Source: Clarireedia homoeocarpa (taxonomy: Eukaryota; Ascomycota; Leotiomycetes; Helotiales; Rutstroemiaceae). Taken from it: 64,000 nt of DNA. The stretch is from NCBI GenBank assembly GCA_001465935.1, contig LNKV01000022.1, forward strand, positions 372,001 to 436,000, in the 5' to 3' direction. The position numbers and the translations under genes were made by a program. The notes below the pieces were generated by a model, which did no database searches, was not told the DNA's origin, and worked only from the letters and a program-made list of their open reading frames with translations. How positions within the stretch are numbered: position 1 is the first letter of the stretch; every line of letters begins with the position of its first letter. Shown here one piece after another: positions 11,371 to 22,833 of this stretch.

Positions 11371-13783
11371 CAGGGACAACCGATACAATAGCTCACCATC
11401 GCCCCGTGTCCGTCCTATAGCTTTCGCAAATTCAAATATTAATGGCACATCATGGGCGAACAAACCGCGGACGACTTCAGCAGGCGAGCATTGGATGAAG
11501 AGGATTTTGGATGAGGATGATGGCGATGAGGGTGAGAGTGAGGTGGATGTGGAGGGGGTTACGAGGGATATTGGAAAGATGAGAAGGGAGAGTGAAGGGG
11601 CTGGTACGGGAGTTGGAAGGTGGGATGCGGAATTCGATTTTACGGCGAGGAGTATGGAGATCAGTGAGAGTCCGAGGTTGAAAACGAAGGGGATACCGAG
11701 TAGAATTGAGGAGATTATGGATCAGGAGAGGAGTATTGCGGAGGACGATGAGGAAGAAGACGGCGCAGGGAATGAGAAGAGAGATGTGGAGGATGTGGTG
11801 AAGGTTTTGGAGCGGCCAAGAAGATCAACCGAAGGACTTGCTAGTAAAAGTGAAGAGGCGAAAGCTTTGCAGGCGCCAAATGACACGGAAGAGAAAAAGG
11901 CATCACTTCGCGCGCGATCAATGGAGCGGAGAAATGCTTTGCGCCGGGAAATACAGGAAAGGCGTGAGCAGCGACGTGCAACCACATCGTATGAAAACGA
12001 AGAAAATAATGTCCCGCAACCAAGACAGGAAGCAGCGATGAGGAATAGACTGCGCCCGGAACAAAAATCACAAAGCGATGACCTATCTGAACGCGACGAA
12101 GCTGCGCGGGACTTCCGAAACACCAAAGAGAATAACCTGCCAGAACGAGAAACGCAGAAACCGATGTCGCGGTTAGAGAAACGGTTTCAGCGAGATGATG
12201 GATTGAATGCTATTCAGAGGGCTAGAGAAAACAGGCTACGGAATGATTTCGACCGAGGAATTCAAGAGCGGGAGAGAGTGCGATCGAGACCGAAACTGTT
12301 TGAGCAAAATGAAGTTATTGATGATGCGGAAGCACAGCAACAACAACATAATAAGACTATACTCGAGGAGGAAGGAGAGAGGATACCAGGAACTCCAATT
12401 ACGATATTCAGCAGCAATGAAAGGCGTTCAACGGAATCGAATTCCAAAAATGAGGACTCTCTACAGATTCTGCGCAATCTTTCTAAAGCCATGAAAACAG
12501 AAACAGCAGGAAGTCAAAGAACGAGTCCGAGCAGATTAGAAGGGCGGCAGGAGAATATTCCCGAAACACGAAATAATACAAGAGAAAGAGCATCATCGTA
12601 TGAACCCGAGATCAAGCTCGAAAGAGAAAGAGAACTAGTACGCCCCCCAACACCACCACCATCCGCTCCCATCGATCCCTTACTTCTACCCACACCCCGC
12701 GTCACAGGTGCATTTATCGAAACCCCCGCCCCGCCGCGCACACGCATCGAGAAGCCGCTTTTCCCAACCTCAAACAGCAGCTCCTCCTCCCAGCCCATCA
12801 TAAAACAAGAACCCTCCTCCCCCCGCAGCCAATCCTTACCCGCCCCACAAAACAAATCCTCCCGCCCTCCTCCCAAAAACAGCGCCGCCGTCCCCTCCGC
12901 CCTCGATGACCTCCGGCGCATCGAAAAAGAAGCCCAAATCGACGACACCACGCTTGATCGGGATATCTCCGTAATCCTCAAAGCGCAAGCCGCCTCCGGC
13001 ACCTCCTCCACCCCACCTTTGCTCCCCGAAATCAACCTCGATTTCGACGAAAAGGGTAAACCGCTTTCGAAAAAGGAGAAGGAGAGGAAGCTCGAGGAAC
13101 TGGCGTTCGACCGTATGTCGAAGAGTCTAAGACATACTACGTCGAGTATTCGGGATGCGAGACATGGGATTGAGAGGTTGGAGATGCAGGTTTCTTCTTC
13201 GCATCCGCTTGCGGCGGGGATTAAGCAGGAGGAGCTTGAGGGTTCATTGAATGGAATTCCGTACCTCTCAGCCAAATACCTGCTCCTCCCGATCCCGCGA
13301 CTCCGCGACCTGCGCACGAAAAAACTCACCCTGCTGGGTCTGCTCCTGAGTATATTTACAGCGTGGTTCCTGCTGGAAGGAGCAATGTGCTATCGGTTTT
13401 GCCATCCGCGATACGCGAGTCGCAGTGATTGGCTGCCGAGCGATCCGTTTTGGCCGTGGGCGCTGCCGACGAAGGTGGATCAGTGGACGGGGGGTGTATT
13501 TGGAAGGGGGTTAGAGGGGGTTAGGGAGTGGTGGAGGGAAGGGGAGGGGGAAGGCAAGGGAGGAGGAGAGGAGGCGGTGTTGACTTGGAGGGAGAAGGTC
13601 GCGTTGGGGATGGAGGAGGCGGTGAGGTTGCGGGAGGACGAGGATGAGGGTGTCAGGGCTGGGTGGAGAGGTTGGGCTGGGTGGAGTGCGGGGAGGGGGA
13701 GTAGTGGTAGTGGGGGGTATAAAAGCGGTTCAAGTGGAATAGTGGTTGATGGAGGTTGGGATGGAGATGAGATTTTAGGGTAG
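11360..13783 (+). CDS. Large charged protein with one C-terminal membrane span
   Basis: I do not recognise the family. It is a single exon of 807 aa. Residues about 1-420 are highly charged and rich in Arg/Glu with heptad-like stretches such as RARSMERRNALRREIQERR, suggesting long helices or coiled coil. Residues about 425-540 are Pro/Ser-rich. Residues about 560-640 form another charged helical stretch (KGKPLSKKEKERKLEEL). A single hydrophobic segment follows at about 656-678 (TLLGLLLSIFTAWFLLEGAM). After it comes a Trp/Pro-rich segment (RSDWLPSDPFWPWALP), then a Gly- and Glu-rich tail. This layout would suit a membrane- or nuclear-envelope-anchored coiled-coil protein, but that is inference only. 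The coding strand is strongly purine-rich at both ends. Confidence 0.8.
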   Translation: MAHNRDNRYNSSPSPRVRPIAFANSNINGTSWANKPRTTSAGEHWMKRILDEDDGDEGESEVDVEGVTRDIGKMRRESEGAGTGVGRWDAEFDFTARSMEISESPRLKTKGIPSRIEEIMDQERSIAEDDEEEDGAGNEKRDVEDVVKVLERPRRSTEGLASKSEEAKALQAPNDTEEKKASLRARSMERRNALRREIQERREQRRATTSYENEENNVPQPRQEAAMRNRLRPEQKSQSDDLSERDEAARDFRNTKENNLPERETQKPMSRLEKRFQRDDGLNAIQRARENRLRNDFDRGIQERERVRSRPKLFEQNEVIDDAEAQQQQHNKTILEEEGERIPGTPITIFSSNERRSTESNSKNEDSLQILRNLSKAMKTETAGSQRTSPSRLEGRQENIPETRNNTRERASSYEPEIKLERERELVRPPTPPPSAPIDPLLLPTPRVTGAFIETPAPPRTRIEKPLFPTSNSSSSSQPIIKQEPSSPRSQSLPAPQNKSSRPPPKNSAAVPSALDDLRRIEKEAQIDDTTLDRDISVILKAQAASGTSSTPPLLPEINLDFDEKGKPLSKKEKERKLEELAFDRMSKSLRHTTSSIRDARHGIERLEMQVSSSHPLAAGIKQEELEGSLNGIPYLSAKYLLLPIPRLRDLRTKKLTLLGLLLSIFTAWFLLEGAMCYRFCHPRYASRSDWLPSDPFWPWALPTKVDQWTGGVFGRGLEGVREWWREGEGEGKGGGEEAVLTWREKVALGMEEAVRLREDEDEGVRAGWRGWAGWSAGRGSSGSGGYKSGSSGIVVDGGWDGDEILG

Positions 13784-14964
13784 CGTGTATGACAAAAGAC
13801 ACGTGAAGATCGTGTTGGAAAGAGGTGGATAGTATCGGTCGAGCGAGTTGAATGAAATATTTCACTTCATTGTCCGTGGTCATGCTCTTTTCTTGACATG
13901 AACAGAGATTTTGATCGTGTTTAGAATCTGCTTGAATTGGACAATCAGGATTAGCGTGGTCTAGCATAAGGTCGGTTACATGTCTGGAGTTTGGGGTATA
14001 CTTTCCTATTCAGTCGGAAAGAGAGGAAGGGCGTTTAAGCATATATAAACCCATTAATGTCAGTTCGCCCACGTTCAAATCACAATACCATCGTCAAGCA
14101 CGTGAATCATCATCAAACTATACTTTCACAATTCCTGACTCTCAATCGATTGATTTCATTTCATATCAGGTCGAGCGTCATCACCCTCTCCAGTGGTCCA
14201 TCAGTCCATCCAGCCAACCAACCCAAACACTTTCATACACAATCGTGAACCATGCATGCATGCGAAACCATAACCCACCCTTACATCCCTAAGCCGTCCT
14301 TTCCATACCCATTCCCTTCCCTTCCAACCATCCTACCCTCGTCATCATCATCCATCATCATCATCATCAATCATTGCCCAGCCAGCCAGTCCGCCCACCC
14401 AGAACCAATCATCAGGCAACAAAAGAAGGAAAAAGAAACGATCATAAACAACCTATGAAGTTACTTTTAATCCCATGTGGCTTTGTTTTTTTAGCATGAG
14501 AGATGAAGAACAGAGAGTTGAGAGAGTTTGAGAGTAAAAAAAACAAGTGATGAGGCAAAAGAACCTATTTGAAAACAGAGTCGTGTGTAGTTTGGTCATG
14601 AGAGAATTCCAAGAAAGAGAAAACAAAGGCGGCTGGGGAAAACAATTACAGGACAGAAGACTGCCCAGCCTAGCCCTTGAAAGACCATAATTTTGCGAGT
14701 TTGTATGCAATCGAAATAAAAGACGAATCCAGCTGTGCCAAGCCAGAACGAATATTTCCCCCCATGAATTTGGTTTCAATCCAGATTGTTGATGTGCATC
14801 GCCGACGTGAAAAAAAAAAAACGTGAAAAGAAAATCAGTAGAAAGATGAAGGAAATGTCATGGTAGTAGTAACACAGTTAATTGTTGGTATCATCGTTTC
14901 TTCCCGCCCAAATCCAAAGATAGATGACTACCATGGGATGTGCAAGCTGCTCTTGGCCCAATAA
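13784..14964. other. Intergenic between two convergent genes
   Basis: Convergent 3' flanks. The plus strand is C/A-rich at 14060-14440 with (CAT/ATC)-type runs near 14343-14372, and there is an A12 tract at 14810-14821. No gene is supported. Confidence 0.5.
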
Positions 14965-17900
14965 TTAATGTCCGTAGTTGCCACCCCATCCCCCACGTTG
15001 TTGGCTGTTACCATAGTAGTTGCCTCCAAACCCTTGGTAACCTCCATATCCGCTGGTCTGGTGCCCCTGTCCAGCTCCTTGGTGACCTCCGGCACCTCCC
15101 AGACTGCCGTATTGACTACCAGCTTGACTGCCGTGAAGTCCATGGCCTTGGACGTGGCTTGGATATCCACCATATCCACCTTGTTGGGATTGTGGTGGAG
15201 GTAGAACAGATCCAGGTGCAGTGTTGGTTGCAGATCCAGGACGACCAGCCTGGGATAAAGATGGGCTTGGTCCATTAGCGGCCTTCGATTCACCAAAAGG
15301 CTTCAAGTCGTCACTTCCAGGTTGGCTACCTTGAGGACCATTGTAATGTTGACCAGAAGGATAAGAGCCACGACTGAATGCATCATGAACTCCACCAAAC
15401 GCACCACTTCCACCTAGTGCTTGTGGTGCTTGTGAGGACTGAGCCGACCCGGCTCGACCATAGTCACCTAAGCCCCCTCCAAGTGCCGAGTCTCGGCCAT
15501 GCAAGGAAGAACCTACAAATCCGCCAGCAGCTGGGGATGAAGAGTGATCATATGGTGCACCAGGAGACATGTAGCCCTGGTAAGGTTGCGCATGAATCCC
15601 GCCTTTTGCACCATAAGGTCCAGCACCATAGCTGCCACCGCCATATTGCTGGAACTGGTTCATGTATGCTGCATAGTATGGACTTGAATAGTAAGGATGA
15701 CCATAGGGATAGCCACTTCCTTGTTGAGGTTGTTGAGGATGTCCTGATTGGGGCTGGGCGGTCTGAGAAGTATTCTGCTGTTGACTTTGAGCTACAGGAT
15801 TTGGAGTCGTGTGTCCACTGTTTTGGCCCTCTCCAGCTGTCGCATAGCGGGATTGGGCTTGTTGGCCAGAACTTTGTGGGAATTGCGATGTCTCACTTTG
15901 AGGCCCAGAATAACCACTGTAAGATCTTTGCGGAGCCGATGCATCTTGTTGGCCTTGTCCACCTTGCTGTACACCATATTGCTGTTGGTAGTAACTGCTG
16001 TAGTTTTGTCTTAATGGATCAGCCGTGTAGTAAGAGGAATAATCATTCGGAGCGGAGGAGAAAGCGCCAGAGGGTGGTTGAGTCTGCGCTTGTGAGGATT
16101 GGCTTGGATAGCCTTCAAATGGACTTTGGGACGTTGGAGCCTGTTGGCTGAACGCGTCGTAAGGCTTCTGTGGCAAAGAAGATTGCTCCTGAGATCCTGG
16201 TTGTCCGTATCGGCCATACTGCCCAGGTTGGGAACCAGTTTGAGGAGCTTGCTGAGAAGCAGCTGGAGGTAGATTAGCATATGCTTGATTATAGAAAGTG
16301 CTTTAGAGCTTACCTTGAGAGGTTGGAAGAGTTTGGGGAGATGGCAATCCCGGTGCAGCTAAACTTTTGTCAGCATTTTGTTTTTCGCATATTTTAACGA
16401 TATATAGATGGACATCACCAACCTGTTGGGTGCGTCGCAGCTGGTAATCCGGCGGACTGCTTTGGAGTGGGCACGGCTTCTGGAACAGGTGCTGATTGTT
16501 GAGGAGCAGGTGGTAAAGCAGCTCTTGGAGCAACCGGTGAGTGTTGAGGTGGTTGAGCCCTTGTCTCTGGCTCTTCTCGATCGCCATCAACATCTTCATC
16601 GCCAGAACCATTGAGGTTGAATGCGCCAAATTGTACAGCAGCTCTATCTACCTCGCGATTTCCTGGCATGCGAACAGCCTCTTCTTGATCGAGCACACGG
16701 CGCTGGAAGCTTGGTGTGCGACCTGAAGATCCCGTAGCCTTCAAAGCTGAAGCTTGGAAGCCACTCGTGGGAGGGCGAGTAGAGGCGGCTTGAGTTTGTA
16801 AGGCTGAATATGGGGTAGAGGTCCCAGCGGCGCTTCGTGGATCCCACGAGCTAGCAGCTGTGCTTGCGGCAGTTGCACTAGGCTGAGGAACCGACTCGTC
16901 GGGAACTTGCTCGAGGTTTGTTTCCGTCAACTCGTCCTTGGATGGGGTGAGGTCCGCCTCGAGTTCGGTCGCTGCGGGGGTTTCAGCGGGGGTCTCAGCG
17001 GGGGTTTCGACGGGGGTTGGCTCGGGGGTTATCTCGGGCTGAGGTTCCGGGGCGGGTGTCTCTAGCTCTGCAGGAGCAGGTTCTTCGACAGGCTCCTCTG
17101 GCTTGGGAGGTTCAGCAGGTCTATTTGAAAAATCAGTTCCACTCGCAAAAAGCAGATAGACGTGTAGACATACTTCTCTACAGGTTCGGGTGCCTTCTTC
17201 GGTTTTGGAGCAGGAGCAAACATGCTTGCCCAACTCTTCTTTACACCGTCTGGAATGATACTCGAAGCGGCGGCGGCGGCGGCGGCAGGGGCAGATGTTA
17301 CATTTGCAGCAATACTTCCCCCACTGTTATCGCCTTCGTCAGGTTTTGCCGTTTCAGTGCCGGATGCTTCTTCGGGGTTTTCAGGTTTAGCAGTTTCCCA
17401 GGCGTTCGACTCAGTTGTGGGAACAGAGACTTCGGTGTTCTCTTTGCGAGTGCCGTTGGTATGCGCAGTCGAAGCTCCACGACCTCTGCCACCTCTGCCT
17501 CGATCGTTACCGCGACCACGACCTCTGCTTTCAAATCCACCTCGGCCACCTCGAGAGCCTCTGCCATTGTTGGACGAGTCACCAAGCGCAGCAGCGGAAC
17601 CAGAATCGTAAGCTTTGGACTTAGATCGATCTTTCTTGGAATTCGAAACTGCTCCCCATTGTGAAATGGTGCCTGGGGGGGTTGATTAGCGTTCCCAGCT
17701 TTGGCAGAAAAGTTGTTCAAGATTCTGGCACAATTCAAGAGATAGCTTACCCTCTGTGATGCGCTCGACAGTACTTTCTAGGTCACCGTTAGTTTCCTCC
17801 AACGCCATAACAACATCTTCATCTGTCCAATCCGGGAACATTTCTTGAATTGTAGAGACTTTGGAGCCATGCTTCTTCTTCAGTTGACCGACTTCACCAT

Positions 17901-18054
17901 CATCGTCAATTGATGCAGCCGTAGTTATTTCTGTTTTGTCGCCGTTGCTTGCATGACCTCTCCCACCACGTCCAGCTCTAGGAGCAAAACCTCCACGACC
18001 ACCACGAGCTGAGCCTCTGCCACGAGGCGCCGGTCGTGCCTGTACCTCAGACAT
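14965..18054 (-). CDS. DEF1: CUE-domain, Q/G/Y-rich protein, Def1-like
   Basis: This resembles fungal Def1, which promotes ubiquitin-dependent degradation of stalled RNA polymerase II and acts in the DNA-damage response. Five exons (18054-17751, 17672-17174, 17120-16423, 16358-16314, 16262-14965) give 947 aa. The N-terminus is RGG-rich (about residues 11-35). A CUE-type ubiquitin-binding domain spans about 66-103, with STIQEMFPDWTDEDVVMALE. A second RG-rich stretch follows, then a Pro/Glu block with repeated TPAE units. The C-terminal 430 residues are very rich in Gln, Gly, Tyr and Ser, prion-like. This domain order matches yeast Def1. A 45-nt microexon lies at 16358-16314. All junctions keep frame and use GT..AG. 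The symbol rests on domain order, since most of the chain is low-complexity. Confidence 0.85.
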
Positions 18055-19948
18055 CTTATGAGGTTATATGTGTGTAAAGAAAGAGAAGAAGATTAGCGAA
18101 ATGTCGAGGAGATGTGGATTGGGTGGATATTGTTTTGTGTTAATTCTTTTCCAGGGAGTTGTTCGAAGGAACTTGGAAGGTTGAAGGAAGAGGAATGACG
18201 CTTTGGTTGGGATCAGAAAATGGCTAAGGGCTTTTGACATTTAAGCTCTCCTGAAAATTGACTTGTCGCGTCAGTTTGAGAAGTGGTGGTGCGGTACAGC
18301 GTGCAATTGTGGCTTGTGGGTCGCTTTTCCACGAGGCTGCAAGGCACGCGAGGCCAGGAAAGTAGCAGCTGGGTGGTGTGGAGTGGAAATCTCTTCGACA
18401 GGCGGCATTCACAACACAGAATCTATACATGTCGTATATCAATCGATAGCCCTGCCAATGGACTTTTGATTTCTGCAAGAATCACATGTTTTAGACGGTC
18501 GGTACTTGAGTAACAAATTATCAAAGCACGACAACGAGGAAAAAGATGTACTCGACGCTTAGACCACTACTTTAAACCTTAAATCACAATGGCACGAATG
18601 GGTCGGCATCGGCGATTACGCCCGTGACTTATGAGCCACCAAGCAAGCCAAGGCACCCACCGCCAGGCCACATCAACTGTTGCCGGAACATTTCGACTAG
18701 AGCACATCGCTTCGTTCAACACCACACCTGAACCCAGCGGGCTAGGTGTACATTTAAGGAGGCAGCTGGCCACTGCTCATGCTTGATATGCTGATGATTA
18801 TTCTTCTATACTATGCGTAACTACACCAACCCACACCAATCAACTCAAATCACCACTCTCTTCCCACTGCCCTCCTATTGAGGAAGGGGGATTTTTGAAA
18901 TTTGTTGTGGATGCGGCATAGAGGTAGAGGTAGGAGGGGGGATGGTGTGGGTTATGGGGGGATGGATGATTGGGAATGGGGATGGGGATGGGGATGGTTG
19001 AGCGGAATGGAGTGTATAGAGAGAGTGTTATGGGAGGATGGCAACAGGATGATGGTTACAGAGAATTGATTGTGAGGAGGGGAAGGAGGTGCGAAGAGCG
19101 TGAAGGTGAGTGATAGAGGACAGGGTACGAAGAGGAGAGTATATCACCAGATGCAACGATTGGAGATATTGCAGGAGAAATCAGGGACAAGCGTATCCTT
19201 CGGTGGTCTAACATTCATGCTTGCGGAAGATTAAAAAATTTGAATGCAAATTTTGGTTCATCTTAAGTTGGCTTGAAGTATAGTCGACGTGATCGAATAA
19301 TATGCAGAGAGCGGTGGATGTCGGAAACAGCACATCAGGCTACTCTAGCTGCTTATATGATATATACATTGGTGGCAAAGATGTTGACTGTATAGAATTA
19401 AAATCGCGATGCTCGCGGGTCAGCTAGCGGGCCAGATAGGATATTGTATACCTGTAAGCTTGATATATCAAGTTTTGGTGTGCTGCGTAGTAGGAAAGTC
19501 AATAAACTATGGTAAAGGACCACCGGCGCAAGGCTCGGCTAAAAGAGGGGAGAGGAGACGGAAGAGTAGAGGATCAGAGGTGGGAAGCAGAGGGTAAAGC
19601 AATGATCGGGAACTGGGCATACTACAAGGCGTATCTTTTGTGTGGAAGTCTTGTCGAGAGCAGAACTGTATGTATACTATACTGATGCAGAATTCATTTT
19701 GGGATGTGTTACTGCGGCTCGTTGTATGGAAAGAAGCCTTAAGGAGGGGTGTGTAGTATTTTGGGGCTGTATTTTGGCTCTAGTAGACGCAGCCGCATAC
19801 AGCCACATTCTCCGCATCAAATGTTCAAACGCTGCGCCGCTCAGTAGTAATATATGGAATCTTATATGTACGTTGGCACTCTATTTATTGATTTTTAAAA
19901 TAAATTAGATTTCTTAAATTTAATTTCTGTATTCCAAGTTATTTTGCG
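18055..19948. other. Intergenic, 1.9 kb, no gene seen
   Basis: The left end is the promoter side of the Def1-like gene. A G-rich stretch at about 18890-19010 includes GGGGAT repeats (18976-18999). The region turns AT-rich toward the HET gene start. Short open frames here have no recognisable content. Confidence 0.5.
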
Positions 19949-21955
19949 ATGGCAATTCAATATTTGCCATTAAGTTGTTCTAAAAATGAGATCAGACTCT
20001 TGAAACTTCTACCAAAAGCTGGCGGCAAAAAGCTCAACTATAATCCAGCTTGCCGCATCTTCCACGCTAGCCTTGATGACAAGCCGCGATATACGGCCTT
20101 GTCCTATGTCTGGGGAAATGAGGATAACATGCGCTTGATATTTGTTGACAATTCTCCGGTTCGCGTGAGACGAAATCTTTACGATGCTATGATCGCATTG
20201 CGACACCTTGACGAACCCATTGTGGTGTGGATTGACTCTCTCTGCATAAATCAATCAGACGATGAAGAAAAGAGTTGGCAAGTTGGGCGTATGGACAGTA
20301 CTTATCGGCAGGCGTCCCAGGTCTTTGCCTGGCTTGGGATGCCAGATAATACCAGTGATTCGGTCATGGACTATTTGAACTCGCTCGGATCAAAATTGGA
20401 AGCGTGTGGCTTCGGCACCGGGGGTGGTGAGCAGGACTGGCTAAGAGAAACATGGCGAAAAGTAGCGTTCGAACCTCGCGCAATGGGAAAAATGGGCGAC
20501 GAAACATCGATATTTCCCCGGGGTGTATTGAACAGTATTTTTTATTCCATAAGTGGCTGGCACGAACAAGATAACCTTCTGCCTGTTTCTGGGATAATAC
20601 ACCTGTTTAAGCGGGAATGGTGGGGACGGATATGGGTCCTGCAGGAAATCACCCTTCCAGAGAATGCAGAGTTCATTTGTGGGACCAAAAGGATAACACG
20701 TCGTCGATGCAGTGCGGCCCTTAATGCGTATTGTGCGCTGCGATACATCATCATGGAGAAATTCTCCCTCGACCAGCGATTACTGACTCGATATCATCTG
20801 GATATTCTTCGGAATCTCTTCCAACTTAGGCCAACTGTTATGCTATCTTCTTGGGCCATATATAGATATGCCCGATTCTCCCTGGCAGCTCTTCTCCGTG
20901 CAACGTGCGTTGGCAGCATTAATAGTCGTCAACATGGACCCCACCACATGGAAGCAACCGATCCACGGGATAAAATATTTGCCCTGCTAGGCCTAGCGGC
21001 AGATAGAGATGAGTTAGAAGAACTAGGTGTTCATCCAGATTACACGAAATCTTGTAAAGAAGTATACACTTCTACCATGGCAGCCCTGCTCCAACAAGGT
21101 CATATTTCACTCCTTTCGCTCTGTCAGACTCATAAGCGGCGACCGGATTTGCCATCCTGGGTTCCAGACTGGTCTGCGTCTTTAACTCATATGTTTCAAG
21201 ACGTACGGAATGACCATATTACTATCTATCCTGAGTTCAGTGCATCAGGGCCCACCTCTCACACCCCAGCAATCACCGTTATGCGGAAATGCCAGGAAAT
21301 CAAGGGTATCTCTATGTTGGGTTATATATACGATGATATATATGAGGCTGGATCTTTTCCTGGTAGAATTTCAAGTGATGAAGTACCTATTCTAGAGACC
21401 TTCTCCTGGCCAGTGGAGTGGCTGGTCGAGCTTCTTCGTCTCACATATCACAACCAACTAAGGTATAAAGATTTTAAAGATCGCTTGCGTGCTGTGGCGA
21501 GAACCTCGATTGCTGATGTCGGTTACAATAAACATAAGGAACTAGAAAGAGTTGAAGACGGTCGCTTCCTCGACGCTGTAGCTTTGATATGGCGTGGAAA
21601 TAATTATTGCAAAGACAGGAGGATTAAATCCGGAATTCAGAAGCTTGTCGCCGACCCCGAACTCAAGAAACAGCTTCCGGACATCATGTTGGCGCAAAGT
21701 CGGTTTGGCTCAGAAATCATAGGGAAAAGTCTGAGGCGTCACCCATTTATCACTCGGAAGGGGCACTTGGTCCTTGGGCCCGAAAGTACTAAACGAGGCG
21801 ATTCTGTTGCACTAATCAAGGGATCTCAAGTGCCCTTTGTGCTACGGGTTCAGGGAGATGGACAGTATCAAATAGTCGGGGAAGCATATGTGCATGATAT
21901 CATGGATGGAGAAATCGCAGGTAACTCCACGTTCTGTGATATAAAGCTGGTTTAA
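19949..21955 (+). CDS. HET-domain protein
   Basis: This belongs to the heterokaryon-incompatibility (HET) family. Such proteins trigger or modulate cell death after non-self recognition in filamentous ascomycetes. It is a single exon of 668 aa. The HET domain runs from about residue 44: RYTALSYVWGNEDN is the first conserved block, VVWIDSLCINQSDDEEKSWQ the second, and MDSTYRQASQVFAWLG the third. A later block, GPHHMEATDPRDKIFALLGL, is the typical TDPRDKIFALLGLA motif at about residues 330-350, followed by the HPDYTKSCKEVY segment. The C-terminus is less conserved, ending in a stretch with GDSVALIKGSQVPFVLR. No NACHT or repeat domain is fused. All landmark blocks are intact, so it is probably functional. 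Confidence 0.93.
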   Translation: MAIQYLPLSCSKNEIRLLKLLPKAGGKKLNYNPACRIFHASLDDKPRYTALSYVWGNEDNMRLIFVDNSPVRVRRNLYDAMIALRHLDEPIVVWIDSLCINQSDDEEKSWQVGRMDSTYRQASQVFAWLGMPDNTSDSVMDYLNSLGSKLEACGFGTGGGEQDWLRETWRKVAFEPRAMGKMGDETSIFPRGVLNSIFYSISGWHEQDNLLPVSGIIHLFKREWWGRIWVLQEITLPENAEFICGTKRITRRRCSAALNAYCALRYIIMEKFSLDQRLLTRYHLDILRNLFQLRPTVMLSSWAIYRYARFSLAALLRATCVGSINSRQHGPHHMEATDPRDKIFALLGLAADRDELEELGVHPDYTKSCKEVYTSTMAALLQQGHISLLSLCQTHKRRPDLPSWVPDWSASLTHMFQDVRNDHITIYPEFSASGPTSHTPAITVMRKCQEIKGISMLGYIYDDIYEAGSFPGRISSDEVPILETFSWPVEWLVELLRLTYHNQLRYKDFKDRLRAVARTSIADVGYNKHKELERVEDGRFLDAVALIWRGNNYCKDRRIKSGIQKLVADPELKKQLPDIMLAQSRFGSEIIGKSLRRHPFITRKGHLVLGPESTKRGDSVALIKGSQVPFVLRVQGDGQYQIVGEAYVHDIMDGEIAGNSTFCDIKLV

Positions 21956-22323
21956 CATTATCATCACATTTCATACCGACTCCAAGCCAGCCCAGCCCTA
22001 CCTTGAAAATCTCCTATCCTCTTCCTCCTGCCCCTTCTTATAATATCGAAAATTATTGACTGTGCCTCTGCGTCTTGCTGGAAAGAGAATGAGACCCGTT
22101 GAGAGATTTTTTTACATTCTATTTAGTCCAGATTGATGAGCCGCAAGTGCTGAGACGGGTTGAAAGCATATAAGAGTGGGCAGACGGCATGAGGATGTGT
22201 GCAGTTCAAGTTCCCAGAAACATACGAAGCTACTACCTTTCAAAATTCTCTGGTTCTACCTAACCATTTTCAAATCATCTGTCGTCATTTTTCACCTCCT
22301 GTCACGGAGAATTCTGATATAAA
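21956..22323. promoter_or_regulatory. Promoter region of the two-repeat secreted protein gene
   Basis: This 368-bp gap includes a TATA-like CATATAAGAG at about 22167-22176. That is about 150 bp before the ATG at 22324, a plausible distance for a fungal TATA promoter with a short 5' UTR. The base context just before the ATG (AAA) is favourable. Confidence 0.4.
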
Positions 22324-22649
22324 ATGCCCCCCACCAAGATCATTTCCGCTACGGCATGGATCATGCTCAGCACTGTTATAGTCATCCTAGTTGCTACGCA
22401 AGGTAAGGCTATGGGCTCCATGATTATGAACATCGTTCTAAATCTTCTAGACGCTCACCTTGAGACAAGAGCTGCAACTGAAGCTGTGAAAGATTCTGGA
22501 GATATAGCTAAGGGTCTCTTCAGTGGTAAGTCTATACACTTTCATGACTTTGAATATCATTCTGACAATACCTAGATGCTCATCCAGAAAGAAGAGCTGC
22601 AGCTGAAGCCGCGAAACTCCCCGGTGCCTTGGCTAAGGATCTCTTCTAG
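22324..22649 (+). CDS. Small secreted-type protein of two tandem repeats
   Basis: I do not recognise this family. Two exons, 22324-22525 and 22576-22649, with a 50-nt GTAAGT..CTAG intron, encode 91 aa. Residues about 5-29 are hydrophobic (ISATAWIMLSTVIVILVATQ), reading as a signal peptide or membrane anchor. The rest is two related units of about 24 residues. Unit 1 starts DAHLETRAATEAVK and ends AKGLFS; unit 2 starts DAHPERRAAAEAAK and ends AKDLF. The phase-1 intron falls exactly at the unit boundary, so the second unit equals the second exon, as if an exon had been duplicated. There are no Lys-Arg cleavage pairs and no cysteines. It sits between a HET gene and a transposon in an accessory region. 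The spliced model rests on frame continuity and repeat identity. Confidence 0.6.
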
Positions 22650-22833
22650 GCTCACTAGTCTAAGGCTTGAGCGTAGATCAAGAGTTAGTACACTCTTTGT
22701 CTATATGGTCAATATTCATACAGTCACACTTCCTTTACTCTTATAGTCTATCGTTACCAGTGAACGAATGTGGATTTCCGAAGATCGGACTTCCGGAGCA
22801 GCCAATGCAGATGGCCGGCTTCTAGTTGCTATA
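22650..22833. other. 3' flank of the small repeat-protein gene
   Basis: AT-rich sequence between the small gene and the transposon; nothing else seen. Its last eight bases (22826-22833) are the left target-site copy of the element. Confidence 0.5.
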
